DNA of 64,000 nucleotides. Source: Byssothecium circinans. Taxonomy: Eukaryota > Ascomycota > Dothideomycetes > Pleosporales > Massarinaceae. This document shows positions 31,654-43,674 of this stretch, piece by piece (the first letter of the stretch is position 1; each line of letters opens with the position of its first letter). Location of the stretch: contig ML976977.1 of the NCBI GenBank assembly GCA_010015675.1, positions 1,271,858-1,335,857 of the forward strand. Reading direction: 5' to 3'. The notes beneath the pieces are model-generated. The model was not told where the DNA came from, did not search any database, and saw nothing but the letters and a program-made list of their open reading frames with translations. The position numbers and the translations under genes were made by a program.

Positions 31654-32423
31654 ATGCCTACCTGGCTCGTACACGGCTTCCGCTGGCCCCGTAAGTCAAT
31701 TCGCATCCACATTATCCTTCAGAACCTCGAAGCCTGTGCTCCAGGCTGGATAATGTCGCCCGACACCGTTGCCGAACTGATGGATAACTTCTATACCCTG
31801 TATCCCGAGCGCATGAGATACATACCCAATTTGCGCTTCATTGAGCAGTACGATCCAGACGACATGACGACTAGCGACCAGCCATATGCGTATGTGTGCG
31901 ATCAGGTGCATGAGATAAAGCTGGGTGTAGATGTCGACGAGATTAGAAGCATGGGTGTACCGAGCGATACATGGAATGCGCTAGTGGAATTGAGGAATGA
32001 GCTTGCGCCGGGTGAGAAGTTGGGTTGGTTTGTAGTAGTCAATGGGGATGTGGAGAGATGGGCGCCGCCAAGGGATGGTGACGAGTATGAGGATGGTATA
32101 GCAGAGGAAGACGAAGAAGAGAGTGCTAATGGGGCTGTGGAGCAGCGATTTAGCCCCCTGAGTCGGCGGACGAGTGCGGACAGGGTCGATGAAGATGATG
32201 TGGAGAAGAAGAAGGGTTTCAAGGCCTGGATTGGGAAAGTTAAAAAGGCGAGGAGGTAAGCATTACTCCAAGTGTGATACCTTAGAAGATGCTAATAGAT
32301 TATAGTTCAAGAGATTTGAGGGGTGACCTTGTATTACGGTCATCTCCACCAGTTCCTCCTCTTCCCAACGGATCTCGGAACACGACGAGCTTAAACAGGG
32401 CGAGTGGAAAGGCACCCGTATGA
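31654..32423 (+). CDS. flbE: Conidiation regulator FlbE homologue
   Basis: Two exons, 31654-32255 and 32306-32423. The 50-bp intron has GTAAGC, GCTAAT and TATAG; it removes the TAA seen in the unspliced frame and gives 239 residues. The N-terminus MPTWLVHGFRWPR, then IRIHIILQNLE and LRFIEQYDPDD, matches the FlbE family. The second exon encodes SSRDLRGDLVLRSSPPVPP, resembling the conserved end of the family. Known role in Aspergillus nidulans: an upstream activator of asexual development that acts with FlbB at the hyphal tip and promotes brlA expression. An acidic, disordered linker lies at residues 145-185. Whether this fungus uses a BrlA pathway cannot be seen here. Confidence 0.88.
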
Positions 32424-33174
32424 TAACGTGTTTGAAGTGTTTATACTATACGAGCATCTGCCTGGCGTTCTGGTATTGTATTTACTTGAAAGGAGCGAGG
32501 GCATAGTTAGGGACAATCAGTAGCGTTAGGGGGGGGGGGGGGGGATGAGCGAAGCAGGGGGTACCTTTCCTACATTGTACAATTAATTACTCTAACCATC
32601 GGAGCATACTATATAGCCGCCTCCGCAATTTACAATATATCCTGTCTCGGGGATGTATCTCAGCAACAGGATTATTTCCCGTTGTATGTACAAAGCTTAT
32701 GGAGAACGTCTAACAGAGCCTTAGGGCCCTAAGCTTTGATACAACCATCCCCAGATTACTTGACACTGATGCACATTCACAGGAATCCATGAGTTCTGTC
32801 TCACCGTGCAGCCCACCTCGACAACATCAAGTGCATGTCCGCGGGGATGAATGCGTGCTAGTCTCTTAGTGACTAGCGCCCACGTGATTGCGCTAGAGCT
32901 GCCGTTTGAAGCTCGCGCCCATCGTCTACGTCGATTCTACGATAAACACCACGGTCGCCGACCACTATTGGTTTCCACTCTCAAGAGCTCTACGCTCCAT
33001 CGACCGCTCATCTCGTACTATCGCCTCTCGTACAAGCGACTAGTGCCAATTTGCGCGCAAAATTCTACGCCAAACGGTGCCAAAGATTTACCAGCGAGGT
33101 TTGCGCAGAAGCTCGCCTCCAACTGCCTCCGACAACCCTCAAGAGTTCCCCCGCAAAGAGCGCCCCCTGCCAAA
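32424..33174. other. Intergenic, 0.75 kb
   Basis: 3' flank of the FlbE gene and promoter of the Prp6 gene. Contains the poly-G run at 32529-32544. The frame from 32851 into the Prp6 gene is in phase but has no earlier homology, so I treat it as 5' UTR. Confidence 0.5.
32529..32544. repeat. Poly-G run, 16 bases
   Basis: An uninterrupted run of 16 G on the plus strand, downstream of the FlbE gene. Length is unreliable in such runs because of slippage and sequencing error. Confidence 0.85.
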
Positions 33175-36113
33175 ATGAGCGGCCGACGTGATTTCTTGTC
33201 GATGCCCGCGCCTGAGAACTACGTAGCTGGTCTCGGGCGTGGTGCCACCGGATTCACGACCCGATCAGACCTGGGTCCAGCTAGAGAAGGGCCTTCGGAG
33301 GAGCAGATGAAGGAGATGCTGGCGAAGCGCGCTGCCTCCTTGGGCCAGCCAGCTCCATCGGCGTACGGCGCAGTCGAGAAGAAGGAGGAAGAGAGGGATG
33401 AAGAGGAGGATCGGTTCCAAGATCCAGATAACGAAGTGGGATTATTCTCGAGCGGGATGAACTATGACAAGGAGGACGATGAGGCGGACCGGATCTACCA
33501 GGATGTGGATGAGAAGATGGACAAAAGACGGCGCGTTCGAAGGTTGGTTTACCCTTTTCCTTCCCCCTCTGCACCTGCCCCTTCTCCTCCCCTTCCCTCT
33601 GTCTTAATACGTTGAAGTATTCATCATCGTTGTTTTTGCGACGAACAGATACCGACCCATGTCCGACGTTTAGGGAAGCCCGCGAACAAAAAGAACGCGA
33701 CGAATACGAGAAGAACAACCCGAAGATTCAACTGCAATTCGCCGACCTCAAACGCGCGCTAGGAGGCGTCTCCGAAGAAGAATGGGCCGGATTACCCGAA
33801 GTTGGCGACATGACAGGTAGGGCCAAGCGCGCCCGTGAGAGCCGTCTAGCGAATTCGCGATCGTATGCCGTACCAGACAGCGTACTCCAGGCGGCTGCAA
33901 CCTCTGGACAGCTTGAGACGTCCATACCGACATCTGATGGTGAAGGCACAATGACAAATTTTGCATCGATTGGCGCCGCTCACAAGTCTGCGCTGCAGGT
34001 ACGCTTAGACTCAGCTGCCAACACTGCTGGAACGGCTACAGGGGTTCAGACCACGGCAACTTCTGGAACGGCTACAAGCGTTGATCCGCGTGGTTACATT
34101 ACTGCTCTAGACAAGAAGCAACAAACGGGCGAGGAAGTGCCCGTGGAAGACATCAACCGCGCCCGGGTATTGCTTGAGTCTGCCGTCAAGACGAACATCA
34201 ACAACGGTCCTGGTTATGTCGCTTTGGCTCGTTTGGAAGAGATGGCTGGCAAGATACACACAGCGAAGCGCGTTTTAGCACAAGGCTGTCAGAACTGTCC
34301 GAAGTCGATTGCCGTTTGGGTCGAAGCAATTCGTCTTAATCGTGAGAATCTGCACAACGCCAAGGTCATCGCCGCTGCTGGTATTAAGGAGAACCCGAAA
34401 GCCATCAAGCTTTGGATGGACGCTATTGAGCTAGAGCAAACACCCGCTGCGCGCAAGAAAGTTGCTCGTCAAGCTTTAGACCGCAACCCAACATCCGTCG
34501 AGCTCTGGAAACTCCTGATTAACGACACTGAAGAGATTAAAGATGTCAAGCTCCTTTTCGCCAAGGCTGTAGAGACTATCCCACTATCTGAAGAGTTGTG
34601 GATCTCATATGCACGGGTCAGTGGACCAGACGAGGCCCCACAGATCTTGAACGCTGCGCGGAAGGCGATACCTACGAGCTGGACGATTTGGATACAGGCG
34701 TGTCGCCTGCAGGAACAACTTGGAAAAGTCAACCTTTGCGACAAGGTTATGGAGCGTGCTGTCAAATCGCTCATCAAGGAGGGTGCCATGCCTCCGAGAG
34801 AAGAGTGGATCACACAGGCTGAAAATTGTGAAGAGGAGGGGAGTGTGGTCACAGCAAGCGCCATTATCAAAGCGACGATCGGCTGGAAGCTTGACGAGGA
34901 TGACGAGCGGAAGACCATATGGCTAGAGGATGCTAAGACCTGCAGGATACACGGTAAATACGCTACAGCTCGAGCTATACTGGCCTATGCAGTATCTGTC
35001 TTCCCATACAGCACAACGGTATGGCACGCAGCCGCGGATCTGGAGAAGCTCCACGGTTCGTTAGACGATCTTCTACAAGTTCTTGAACGCTCCGTCAATG
35101 CTTGCCCAAAAGCAGAATCCTTATGGCTCTTATACGCACGAGAAATGTGGCAAGCTGGAGACGCAGAAGGTGCGCGCAACGTGCTCGGCAGGAGTTTTGT
35201 AGAGTTGGAAGGCAACGAGAACCTCTATACCCGCGCAGTCGACTTCGAAGTCGACGCCGAAAATTACGACCAAGCGCGCCAATTCCTGAAAATTGCACGA
35301 GACTCCGCTGCCACCGATCGCATCTACTTCAAATCCGCTGTCCTGGAGCGTCAATTGGGCGACAATGAAACCGCCCTGGACATCTGCAACACCGGCCTGC
35401 AAATGTGGCCTGCAAGCTGGAAACTGCACGCCATCAAAGGCCAAATCTACGAATCGCTCTCCAAACTCCGCGAAGCCGAGCAGGCCTACCTCTCGGGCAC
35501 CAAATCCGCGCCCAAAGCCCCCGTCTTGTACATCCTACTCTCGCGCATCCAAGAAAAAGCCGGTGCGATCGTAAAAGCGCGCTCCACACTCGACCGCGGC
35601 CGCCAAAAGAACCCCAAAACCCCCCTCCTCCTCCGCGAAGCCGTCCGCCTCGAACGCCGACAATCCGACATCCCCGCCGCGCAAAAGATCATGGCGGCCG
35701 CCCTCCAAGAATGCCCCAACTCGGGCATCCTCTGGGCAGAAAAAATCATGCACCTCGAGTCCCGCACGCAGCGCAAACCGCGCGCCCTCGAAGCTATCAA
35801 GAAAGTAGAAAAAGACGCGCTCCTCTTCGTCGTCGTGGCGCGCATCTTCTGGGCCGAGCGGCGCCTCGACAAAGCAGCGACGTGGTTCACCAAGGCTGTG
35901 GTGCTGGATCCGGATTTCGGCGATGCGTGGGTTTGGTACTGGAAGTTTTTGGAAATGCATGGCACGGAGGAGAAGAAGGCGGAGGTGTTGGGGAGGGTGG
36001 CCGCGGCGGAACCGAAGCATGGGGAGGTGTGGCAGAGTGTTAGTAAGGATCCGAAGAATTTCCGGAAGAGTGTTGAGGAGGTGCTGAGGTTGGCTGCTGC
36101 GAGGGCGGAGTAG
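33175..36113 (+). CDS. PRP6: Pre-mRNA splicing factor Prp6 / Prp1
   Basis: Two exons, 33175-33542 and 33674-36113, with a 131-bp intron; 935 residues, normal for the family. The start MSGRRDFLSMPAPENYVAGL is the conserved PRP1 N-terminal domain, continuing through EEDRFQDPDNEVGLF and MDKRRRVRREAREQKERD, which spans the splice junction. After about residue 270 come tandem HAT (half-a-TPR) repeats to the end, for example SIAVWVEAIRL, AIKLWMDAIELE and SVELWKLLIND. Known role: bridges U5 and U4/U6 snRNPs in the tri-snRNP during spliceosome assembly; nuclear. A short duplicated TATSGTAT-type insertion sits near residue 235. The intron donor GTTGGT is weak, but frame and homology fix it. Confidence 0.93.
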
Positions 36114-36307
36114 GGGGTGGGCTTATGTGAAGTGAGGTAGGTGGGTGAATCACTATTGGGGTGGGAGGTGTAGGGATGGAGTACAGGATATGTTCATGGT
36201 CGTGAACGGGTGACTTGATTGATAACGAGTAACTGGCTGAATAGAAGCTTCCATGCTGAATAAATAGATGGGTTGGCTGAGCTAGCTCGTCGTTTTGTGT
36301 ATACAGG

Positions 36308-36691
36308 CACACGAGGTTGAAAGAATTCCCCCACACCTAATACTCTCTCACCAAATATAACTTACAATAATATGTTGTCGCGGTGGATATATGAAGGCTC
36401 ATCAGGTGATTAGAGGATTGTTCTCCCGGCTCTGTGTATATAGTCTCATCTGATCTCACCCCAATACAATAGAGCTTTGCTCTCCTAAATCTCTTCCCCT
36501 AAGCTTAATTTTCCTCTACATATGTTAATCACACTACTTCTAAATATAATAAAATATAAAAGTATAAAGTTTAGCATGCTTTTTTTACATATAACGTTAA
36601 GTAGAAAGATATTAAAAAAAATTTATTGTGTGTAGAAAAATACATACAAGGTAAAGTTTTCTAGTGTGCGGCGAATTGTTTCAATCGCGTG
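36308..36691. mobile_element. MITE-like element, 384 bp, second copy, inverted
   Basis: Ends at 36308-36336 (CACACGAGGTTGAAAG...) and 36664-36691 (...TTTCAATCGCGTG) are inverted repeats related to those of the 11.6-kb element. A direct ACAGG duplication flanks it at 36303-36307 and 36692-36696. The right part (about 36540-36691), read in reverse, matches 11553-11700 closely, and the left part matches 11725-11773. About 160 bp of unique AT-rich interior distinguishes this longer copy. Two copies with different 5-bp target duplications show independent insertions. Confidence 0.85.
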
Positions 36692-37643
36692 ACAGGTTAG
36701 AAAGATCGACGGTCTACCTAGATCGGCGTTTTCTGAGTTAACTCATGAGTTAACGTAGAAACGCCAATCTATGACGGTCTGTAACGTCTGACTGGGAATC
36801 CTTCGTATCTGTATGAGATAAATCTCCCTCCATCAGAATAATGACCAAGACATGTACAGTGTGTAGTAGTTGGATTTAGTATTTCTGTTTATATCATTAT
36901 ACATATACAGCTCCGCTACCCGATACCCATCAAGCTGATCCGCCTTCCTCCTGTCTATGCATATCGAATTAAAGGACCTCCATTCCTTGCCACCGCCTAT
37001 CCGTACGATGACACCCACCCGGTCAAACCATTGCATCTCATGACACACGCCGAAATATCACTTGTCTATAATAAAGAAAGAGAAGAAAAAAAGGAGTAGG
37101 CAGGGACAGGACAGGCTATGCAGGTCGCAGATAGGAAGATGACGACCATGTGCTTGCCTTAGGTCATTAGCGCCTCGCCTAGTCGTATGCCGAAGCCGGG
37201 GAAAGAAAAAGTGGACAAGTCAAAAGCTAGCTCCTGTTGTGTATAGACCGTAGTAGCACTTGCTAAATGCTGACTGTATCATTCGCATTCGAGACTCCTC
37301 AGAAGATGAATAGGGGCGCTGGAGATGAAGAAGAAAGAGAGAAAACGCCCGTTATGCAAATCAAGTGCTGCCGAAGCTGATTCGACCGTAGATGCTCGCT
37401 CAATGTGCCGTGTAACTTTTTTTCCAAGAGTGTGAAATGAGAGAAGTTTTTTCGCTGTGTAAATCAAGGGTCCGCCTCCGAGTCGGTGTCCGAAAGAAAG
37501 AGAAGAAGGGTTGAAACGCCATTAACGCCAGGCTGAGCACTGGAGGTCATGTTGCTGTTTTGTATGTCATGTATTGCCGGGATTGCTGATGCATGACGGT
37601 AGCTCATTCGCGCAACCATTCGAGAAAATGTCGGGACTAGAGC
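36692..37643. other. Intergenic, 0.95 kb
   Basis: 3' side of the CCCH gene. A short perfect palindrome-like AACTCATGAGTT lies at about 36739-36750. No gene recognised. Confidence 0.4.
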
Positions 37644-39623
37644 TCAGAACTTCCCAGGAGCCCGATGAGCTCCGATAGGAGCCAAATTCGGACTCGCCTT
37701 CCCACCCCCTCCACTACCCCACGAAAGCCCACTCAATCGTTTGTTGCTGGTACTAGAGGTGGTTGATGCACCATCCTTGCTCTTGCCATTGACGTCATCT
37801 TCGTCTTCCATACTAAAGAGGCCCTGCTCTTCCTCAATCCGCTCCCGATGGATGCTGCTGCTGCTAACCGCGCGATCCATGCCGAGACGTCCACCAGAGC
37901 TTCCGACGCTGGACCCTGAGGTAACTCGATTCATACCCGGTGGGATGGGAATGTGATTGTTGGAAAGACCGTAATTGTTAGAAAGGCCGCCTTCTTCCGA
38001 CGCACGTGATGACAGGCGAGTTCGCTGGAGCTGTTGACTAATCATGCTCATGGAGGCTTGTCGTGGAGGTGATGATACGAAGGGACTCGGATCGTTGCCT
38101 ACAGGGCGGGCGAGCGCACGGAGAGATGGACTAGCGTTGGGGTGGAGTGTCGAATTTCGTAGGGGTGAGCCTATGTGGCCGAACTGGGAAGCACCAGGAA
38201 CTGAACCCGACTCGACTGCATCCACTGAACGCTTGCCCCAAAGTGACTGGTAGCGGGACGGCGAGGAGGTCGCTGCCGATGGTGCGGGCGGGGATGCGCC
38301 GAGCCTAGACATGGAGCCTCGATGTGAGAGTGAGTTTCCCTCGTTGTCTTGGTCGCGCGAGAAGCGACGGAACCGCTCATCTGGTGTCAAGAGGTCGTTC
38401 AGCGAGCTGGGCAGCATGTCTTCTTCGAACTTTCCTATAAGCTCAGAGTCGTCCCACTCATCATTCGCTGCATAAGGCGCACGAGCTCCGACGCTGGCAG
38501 ACAACATACCCCTCGATCTATGGGCGCCCAGCTCAGAATGCATGATCCTACGTCCAACGGGTTGCTCGATCGATTCTGGAGGTGATGATCCTAGCGCTAC
38601 AGCCCTACGCGAACCATTGCCATAGGCAGAATCGTGCAAGTTCCGCAGTGTAGACGAATCGCCTGTGAAGGAGGACGGAGGAGAGTTGGCAAGGAATTTG
38701 GCTGGCACAGACGACGCTATCGGTCCCCACCTAGCCATCTCGGAGATGCCCTGACTGTCGAATGATGCGGGCAGTCCTACATCTGCAACAGTCAGACCCT
38801 TGAGAGGAGGCGACATAGGTATGCGGCCGTTCTCGTTCGGAGGAGAGCCATAGTTGGAGCCGGGGTGTGAGGAGAAAGTGGTATCGATGGTGGGTATCAT
38901 ATCGTACTGCGACTTCTGGCCCGCAAAGTATTCGTCTTGTGCCGGAAACGAGGGAAAGTTGGGTTGCATGGGTGCCATGTGTGCCTGCATGGTGAGGAGA
39001 GAGCTGTTCGGCGGGGGTTCGGGGTGATGAGGGATGTTCATGCGACCAAAGGGACCGCTGGCGCCGGCCACGTTATGGCGATTTACGACTTGGCCATTGG
39101 GAAGAATGTGGGCGAGGGCACATTTGGGGCCAAACTTGCAGTTTCCCTTTGTGAAGTACTTGCAGGGCGCGCGCTCGGTCAGCGGCTCGTTCGAATGGAG
39201 GAAGGGACACGCCTTGCCGGCCTGGCAGGCACCCTGGCGGTAGAATTTGCACGGAACATGGGAAGTGCTCTTGTTGTTTGGCGGACTACGCGGTCCACCA
39301 AAGCCCATCTCACGCATGTTTCCACTGTGCCCATGTCCATGCCCGTTGCCCGTGCGACTATGCGACCCGCCAGGCACAGGCATCGGCCCATTGCCATTCG
39401 CGCCCGCCATGCTGCCCGATGAACTGTGGCGGAAGTCACCCGAGGGACGGTGTGCGATTCGCGGGGCTGGTGCTGGTGCTGGGGCTCCGGACGAGGTGAA
39501 GTTCAGGTTGGGGTTCGGTGTTAGCTGGTGAGCAAAGGCGTCGTCGTGGTGTAGGGGTGGTGGGGGTAGATGGTGGGGTTTGTCTTCGAGCTCGGTTTGC
39601 ATCTTTGGGCCAAACGCCGGCAT
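37644..39623 (-). CDS. CCCH-type zinc-finger protein
   Basis: Open frame; ATG 39623 (MPAFGPKMQTELEDKPHH) gives 659 residues. The frame is open to 39881, but the added part is Ser/Cys-rich and looks like 5' UTR. Two CCCH fingers of spacing C-x7-C-x5-C-x3-H lie close together at about residues 130-175: PCKFYRQGACQAGKACPFLH and PCKYFTKGNCKFGPKCALAH. The rest is Ser/Pro/Gly-rich and disordered, with short conserved-looking stretches (WGPIASSVPAKFLANSPPS, LNDLLTPDERFRRFS). Paired fingers of this kind occur in yeast Lee1 and fission yeast relatives and typically bind RNA. Target and process unknown here. Confidence 0.85.
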   Translation of the reverse strand: MPAFGPKMQTELEDKPHHLPPPPLHHDDAFAHQLTPNPNLNFTSSGAPAPAPAPRIAHRPSGDFRHSSSGSMAGANGNGPMPVPGGSHSRTGNGHGHGHSGNMREMGFGGPRSPPNNKSTSHVPCKFYRQGACQAGKACPFLHSNEPLTERAPCKYFTKGNCKFGPKCALAHILPNGQVVNRHNVAGASGPFGRMNIPHHPEPPPNSSLLTMQAHMAPMQPNFPSFPAQDEYFAGQKSQYDMIPTIDTTFSSHPGSNYGSPPNENGRIPMSPPLKGLTVADVGLPASFDSQGISEMARWGPIASSVPAKFLANSPPSSFTGDSSTLRNLHDSAYGNGSRRAVALGSSPPESIEQPVGRRIMHSELGAHRSRGMLSASVGARAPYAANDEWDDSELIGKFEEDMLPSSLNDLLTPDERFRRFSRDQDNEGNSLSHRGSMSRLGASPPAPSAATSSPSRYQSLWGKRSVDAVESGSVPGASQFGHIGSPLRNSTLHPNASPSLRALARPVGNDPSPFVSSPPRQASMSMISQQLQRTRLSSRASEEGGLSNNYGLSNNHIPIPPGMNRVTSGSSVGSSGGRLGMDRAVSSSSIHRERIEEEQGLFSMEDEDDVNGKSKDGASTTSSTSNKRLSGLSWGSGGGGKASPNLAPIGAHRAPGKF

Positions 39624-40552
39624 GATTACCGGCGCGATGTGTTTGCTAGGTGAAGGGTGAGAGGAAACGGAACTTTCGGTTTCTGCTAGCCTCGAGACCG
39701 GAGGACTGGAGACGTGAGAGAAGAGGACTCGGGCGCAACAAGAGGCAGGAAAGAAGCTAGACGCGACTAGGGATAGCGTTGCGAAATCGCCGTTCGCTCG
39801 CTTGCTGTGAGACGGAATCTGCAGGCTACAGAGTGCAGACGACAGGGCACTTGCACCTCGCCTGACATGCGAGTGAGGCAAAGAATCAAAGATACAGACG
39901 ACGTGAGAGACGGAGGTTGGCGTACAACAAACAGAGAAGAGAAGAGTGTATGTGATAGTAAGAGTTAGGTGACGACCTCACTATGTTGATTGCAGCACTT
40001 CAAGCCGCCAGGCATCACGCGGGCCAAGACTTCAATCACGCGGTAGCCGCTGAGGCAGGCACACCACCCTGGGGAAGGTGCCAACGGGGTACAGCTTGAT
40101 AACGCCCAACAAGCCATCGGCATCGCCACTTCCCCATCCTGACGCCTTCACACCTCTCCACTCCCCCATCCGCGTCATCCGCCCCCGAAGCGCCATAAAG
40201 ACGCATCCACTTCGACATGTGTTTCAGGGCGCAGGCCCATGTGAGCCTGGAGGTCGTCAATCACTCGCCACACTGGTCAGTCATCTGAACCGTCATCTGC
40301 AGGAACCCATAGTCTCCTTCATTGCAACTGTATACTGGAACGCTACTTATACAGGGTATCTATGCCAACGCTATCATTATATAACTCATGTCCTCCAATA
40401 TCCTCAATGCTGTGCAAATGCTAAACCTACAGTCCTGAAATACCATGCGCGCTGAAGCTGTCGACTATGATCCCGATCCCGGTCCCCAGTCTAGCACTCC
40501 GAGTCAGCACGAATGGATGAAGAAACAATGGTCCTCTCTTCTGGTAAGGATA
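39624..40552. other. Intergenic, 0.9 kb
   Basis: 5' flank and probable long 5' UTR of the CCCH gene, then the 3' flank of the membrane-protein gene. No other feature recognised. Confidence 0.4.
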
Positions 40553-43500
40553 CTAACTGTGGCCGATGCGCAGGATGCCCGCCGAACACGTATTGTTGTG
40601 CCATTCCAACTGCAGGTCGTCCATCATGAACACTTGCGGTATGTTCAGGTTGCGCGTGAAGGCGTTGAACTGGATGCCGGACAGGGCTCGGAACTGCGCG
40701 TTGAAAATGACTTGCGTGAGCTTGCAGTTGATGTAACCCCAGCAGGGTGGGATCGTGACGCTTTGCTCCGCTGTGAGGACTTCGGCTTTCCGTGAAGCAT
40801 CCCAACGATAGCCGGAAATGCGCAGGGTGCACGGCGTGATGCCATTGAGAGCGCAGCCAAAATACCCAGAGTAAGCGTTGAACCAGTACGCGTCCACAGA
40901 GGCCCTAGGCCCGGCTCCAAGCTCGCCAGGAAGAAGGGTTCCCGCAAACGCCAAGGGGGGAAGGAGAAGGCCGCCCGTAGGAAGAAACATGGCGACATTA
41001 GGCTGCGACACTGCGGGATAGGGCTCCCATTTGTCCGGCACGTACGTGAATCCATTTGCGTAGAACAGGTGATGATAAGGGTTCTTCAACCCATTCACGG
41101 GAAGGATATCGGGGCCACCGCCAGCCACAGTCGTATCGTCGAAATTGAGCGTGAAGTTTCCCGACTCTCCACAAACCACGGGCTCTGCTTCTGCTACTGC
41201 CACAACTTCCCTCTCCACAGCCTTCGCCGAGCTATCGGCGACCACAGTCGTGACTATCGTCTTGAATCCTGTTGGAGTAGGGGTGGGCTTGAACAACTCC
41301 AACGAAGGCAGCTCTGAGAGCCCTCTTTCCTGGGCAACCCTGGTTGTCATGGCCAAGTCCGTCCAATCAGGTCCAGTAATCGAGGGGTAGATTCCGGTCC
41401 AGTACGACACTGTTGTTACTACAGTTGGCGTAGGGAACACGAAGCTAAACTTTGCGTCGCCGTATGCAATTGCCTTGGTCATGAAGGTGCTCATTTGTGG
41501 CAGACAGTTGATATCAGGAGCAGCTCCACTGCACGAGGCGGTCGGCGAGGTGCCATTCCAACCAGAATAAGGTAGAGGCTGCGAGCTGGTGATTGAGCTG
41601 GTGAAATTGCGCGTAGTGTTGGTGAAGATCGGCACGGTTGGCGCTGGCGGTACCTCCGGTGTCAGAAATGCGGTGGTAGCACGAGAAGCACTAGTCGGCG
41701 ACGACACAATTGACTCCCATACGGATGAGATACTGCTTGTCGAGAATGAAGGCGTTTCACTAACGGTCAGTCTTGAGCTTTGACTCGGTGAGGACGTGCT
41801 ACTCCGGGAGACTATTGGCGATCCAAAGTCAGTAAAGGCTTATACAGAAGAGTGGCACTGCACCTCGTCAAGGGTTCAAGATTGCATACCTGGAGGCGAA
41901 ATCGACGGTCTAGTCACTGTGTCCGCTGGCGGCGATAGCGAGGAGACCAGTGTGGAGGAAAGACGCGGCAACGAGATGGTGAAGCTACTGCCTATTTGAC
42001 GATCCAAAGTCAGACAAGCTTGTGCAGAGTAGTGGAAATACACTTGGCCTAGAATTTAGTCTTGCATACCTGGAGGTGAAGCCGACAATCCGGTAGTCGA
42101 TGCGCTGGCTGGCGGCGATGCTGAGGAGACTGGCGAGGAGGAGGAACGCGACAACGAGAAGGTAGAGCTGCTGACTACTGGAGTTGGGTTCGAAGGACTC
42201 ATGCTCAGCGTACTTGCTGGCAGTGAGTGTGAGCTTGCCGACGTGGACGGGGGGCGCGGCGGTGATGCAGTAGAGCTACCCCTTTGGCTCGAATTGGAAG
42301 ACGCAGTCGCAGGAGTGCTTGTGGTCCCTGTCATCATTATCGTCGTACCAGACCCGGTGTTTGTTGTTGGGACCACAGATGGGGCAAGCGAACTGAGAGA
42401 CGAAGCCAGATCTGCATCAATCAATGTCAGTATCACTCATCCAAGGAGATGAAATTTCACTTGTCTGGGTTGAGGATTGGCGTACCTGGCCCCGAACTAG
42501 AAGGTACGCTGGTCACAGTGGTTCTGGGACTAGTCAGGATTGTGCTAGGCGCAGGTCTTGTGGTGGTGACTCCAGTGGTGGGCGGGGAGCTGCGAGAAGA
42601 TGGCGAACCTGGCGGTGAGAAGCTGGGAGATGGTACTACACTCGGTGATGGGAAGCTGGGAGACGGTGCTAGACCCGTCGACGGAAGGTTGGGAGATGAT
42701 GCCGGACTTGTTGATGGGAAGATGAGAGATGATGCTGGGCCTGTTGACGGGAAGCCGGGAGATGATGCTGGCCCTGGTAACGGATCACTACGAGACGATG
42801 TTGGACCTATTGAAGGAAGGTTGGGCGGCAGGGTCGGTCTCGGCGCGGTCATCAACGGAGGTCCAGCCACACTGGACAGAGTTTGAACTGGCGGGACTGT
42901 ACTACGCACAGTGCTTGGCTGAGTTGGCATAGGCAAGGTTGGACTCGGCGTGTAGGTCATAGAAGGAAGTCCAGTTACACTAGACAGAGTTGGAACTGGA
43001 GTGACTGTAGTAAGCAGAGTGCCGGACCGCGTCGGTGGAGCGATGCTGCCGAGCCATTGCGTAGTCCCACTTATGACTGAGTAGTAGTAGGTGCCGTGAC
43101 TGGGATTCGATGGCCTCGATGCAATGAGAGAGACGGTGATGATAGGTCCAGGAACCGTCACGTAGACAACGCTACAGCCGCTTTCCATCTCTTGAGCAGC
43201 GCAGGGGGCGATCATCTTCAGCAGCAGCTCCATAGAGGCGTAGCAGCCGCACAGAAGTATGATCAAAAAGGCAGCCGTAACGGCTCGGTCTGAGCGAGTA
43301 TGTGTGAAGAATCCACGGACGAAGGCGATGGTGAAGTCGCGAAGCCAGCGGTACGTACGGCAAGGCCACCATCCGCAGGGTGCAGGCATATACTTCTTCC
43401 ACCATGCGGGTCGGTGGGGCTTCGCCATGTGATGAGAGTCTTTGGATGGTGCTGCTTGTTGCTTTTCGAGGCTGGACCCGTACGAAGACATTGGTGTTGT

Positions 43501-43674
43501 AGGTGTGATCAGAGTAGTAGGGGTGAGGGGCTCTGCACTCCCGTCCACGGTGTTGATGTCAGCTCCAGTCGAAGCACCACTCAGGCTGGTTCGCACGCTC
43601 GTTGACTGGGCATGGGGCTGCTGTTTCTGCTGGCCGGCGGTCTGTTTCTTGTTCTTCCGATTCTTAGGACCCAT
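40553..43674 (-). CDS. Ser/Thr/Pro-rich type II membrane protein with conserved C-terminal domain
   Basis: Four exons: 43674-42486, 42411-42070, 41991-41890 and 41811-40553. All introns are phase 1; the product is 963 residues. The N-terminus is basic and cytosolic. One membrane segment lies at about 131-152 (AVTAAFLIILLCGCYASMEL). A long Ser/Thr/Pro-rich stalk with degenerate PSTGPASSP-like repeats follows, probably O-glycosylated. The C-terminal 330 residues hold a dense conserved fungal domain: CGESGNFTLNFDD, NPYHHLFYANGFTYVP, AYWFNAYSGYFGCALNG, IPPC and FMMDDLQLEWHNNTC. I believe this is an unnamed or DUF domain found in Pezizomycotina surface proteins. The last two introns share sequence at both ends, which suggests exon duplication. 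A wall- or surface-linked role is inference. Confidence 0.8.
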
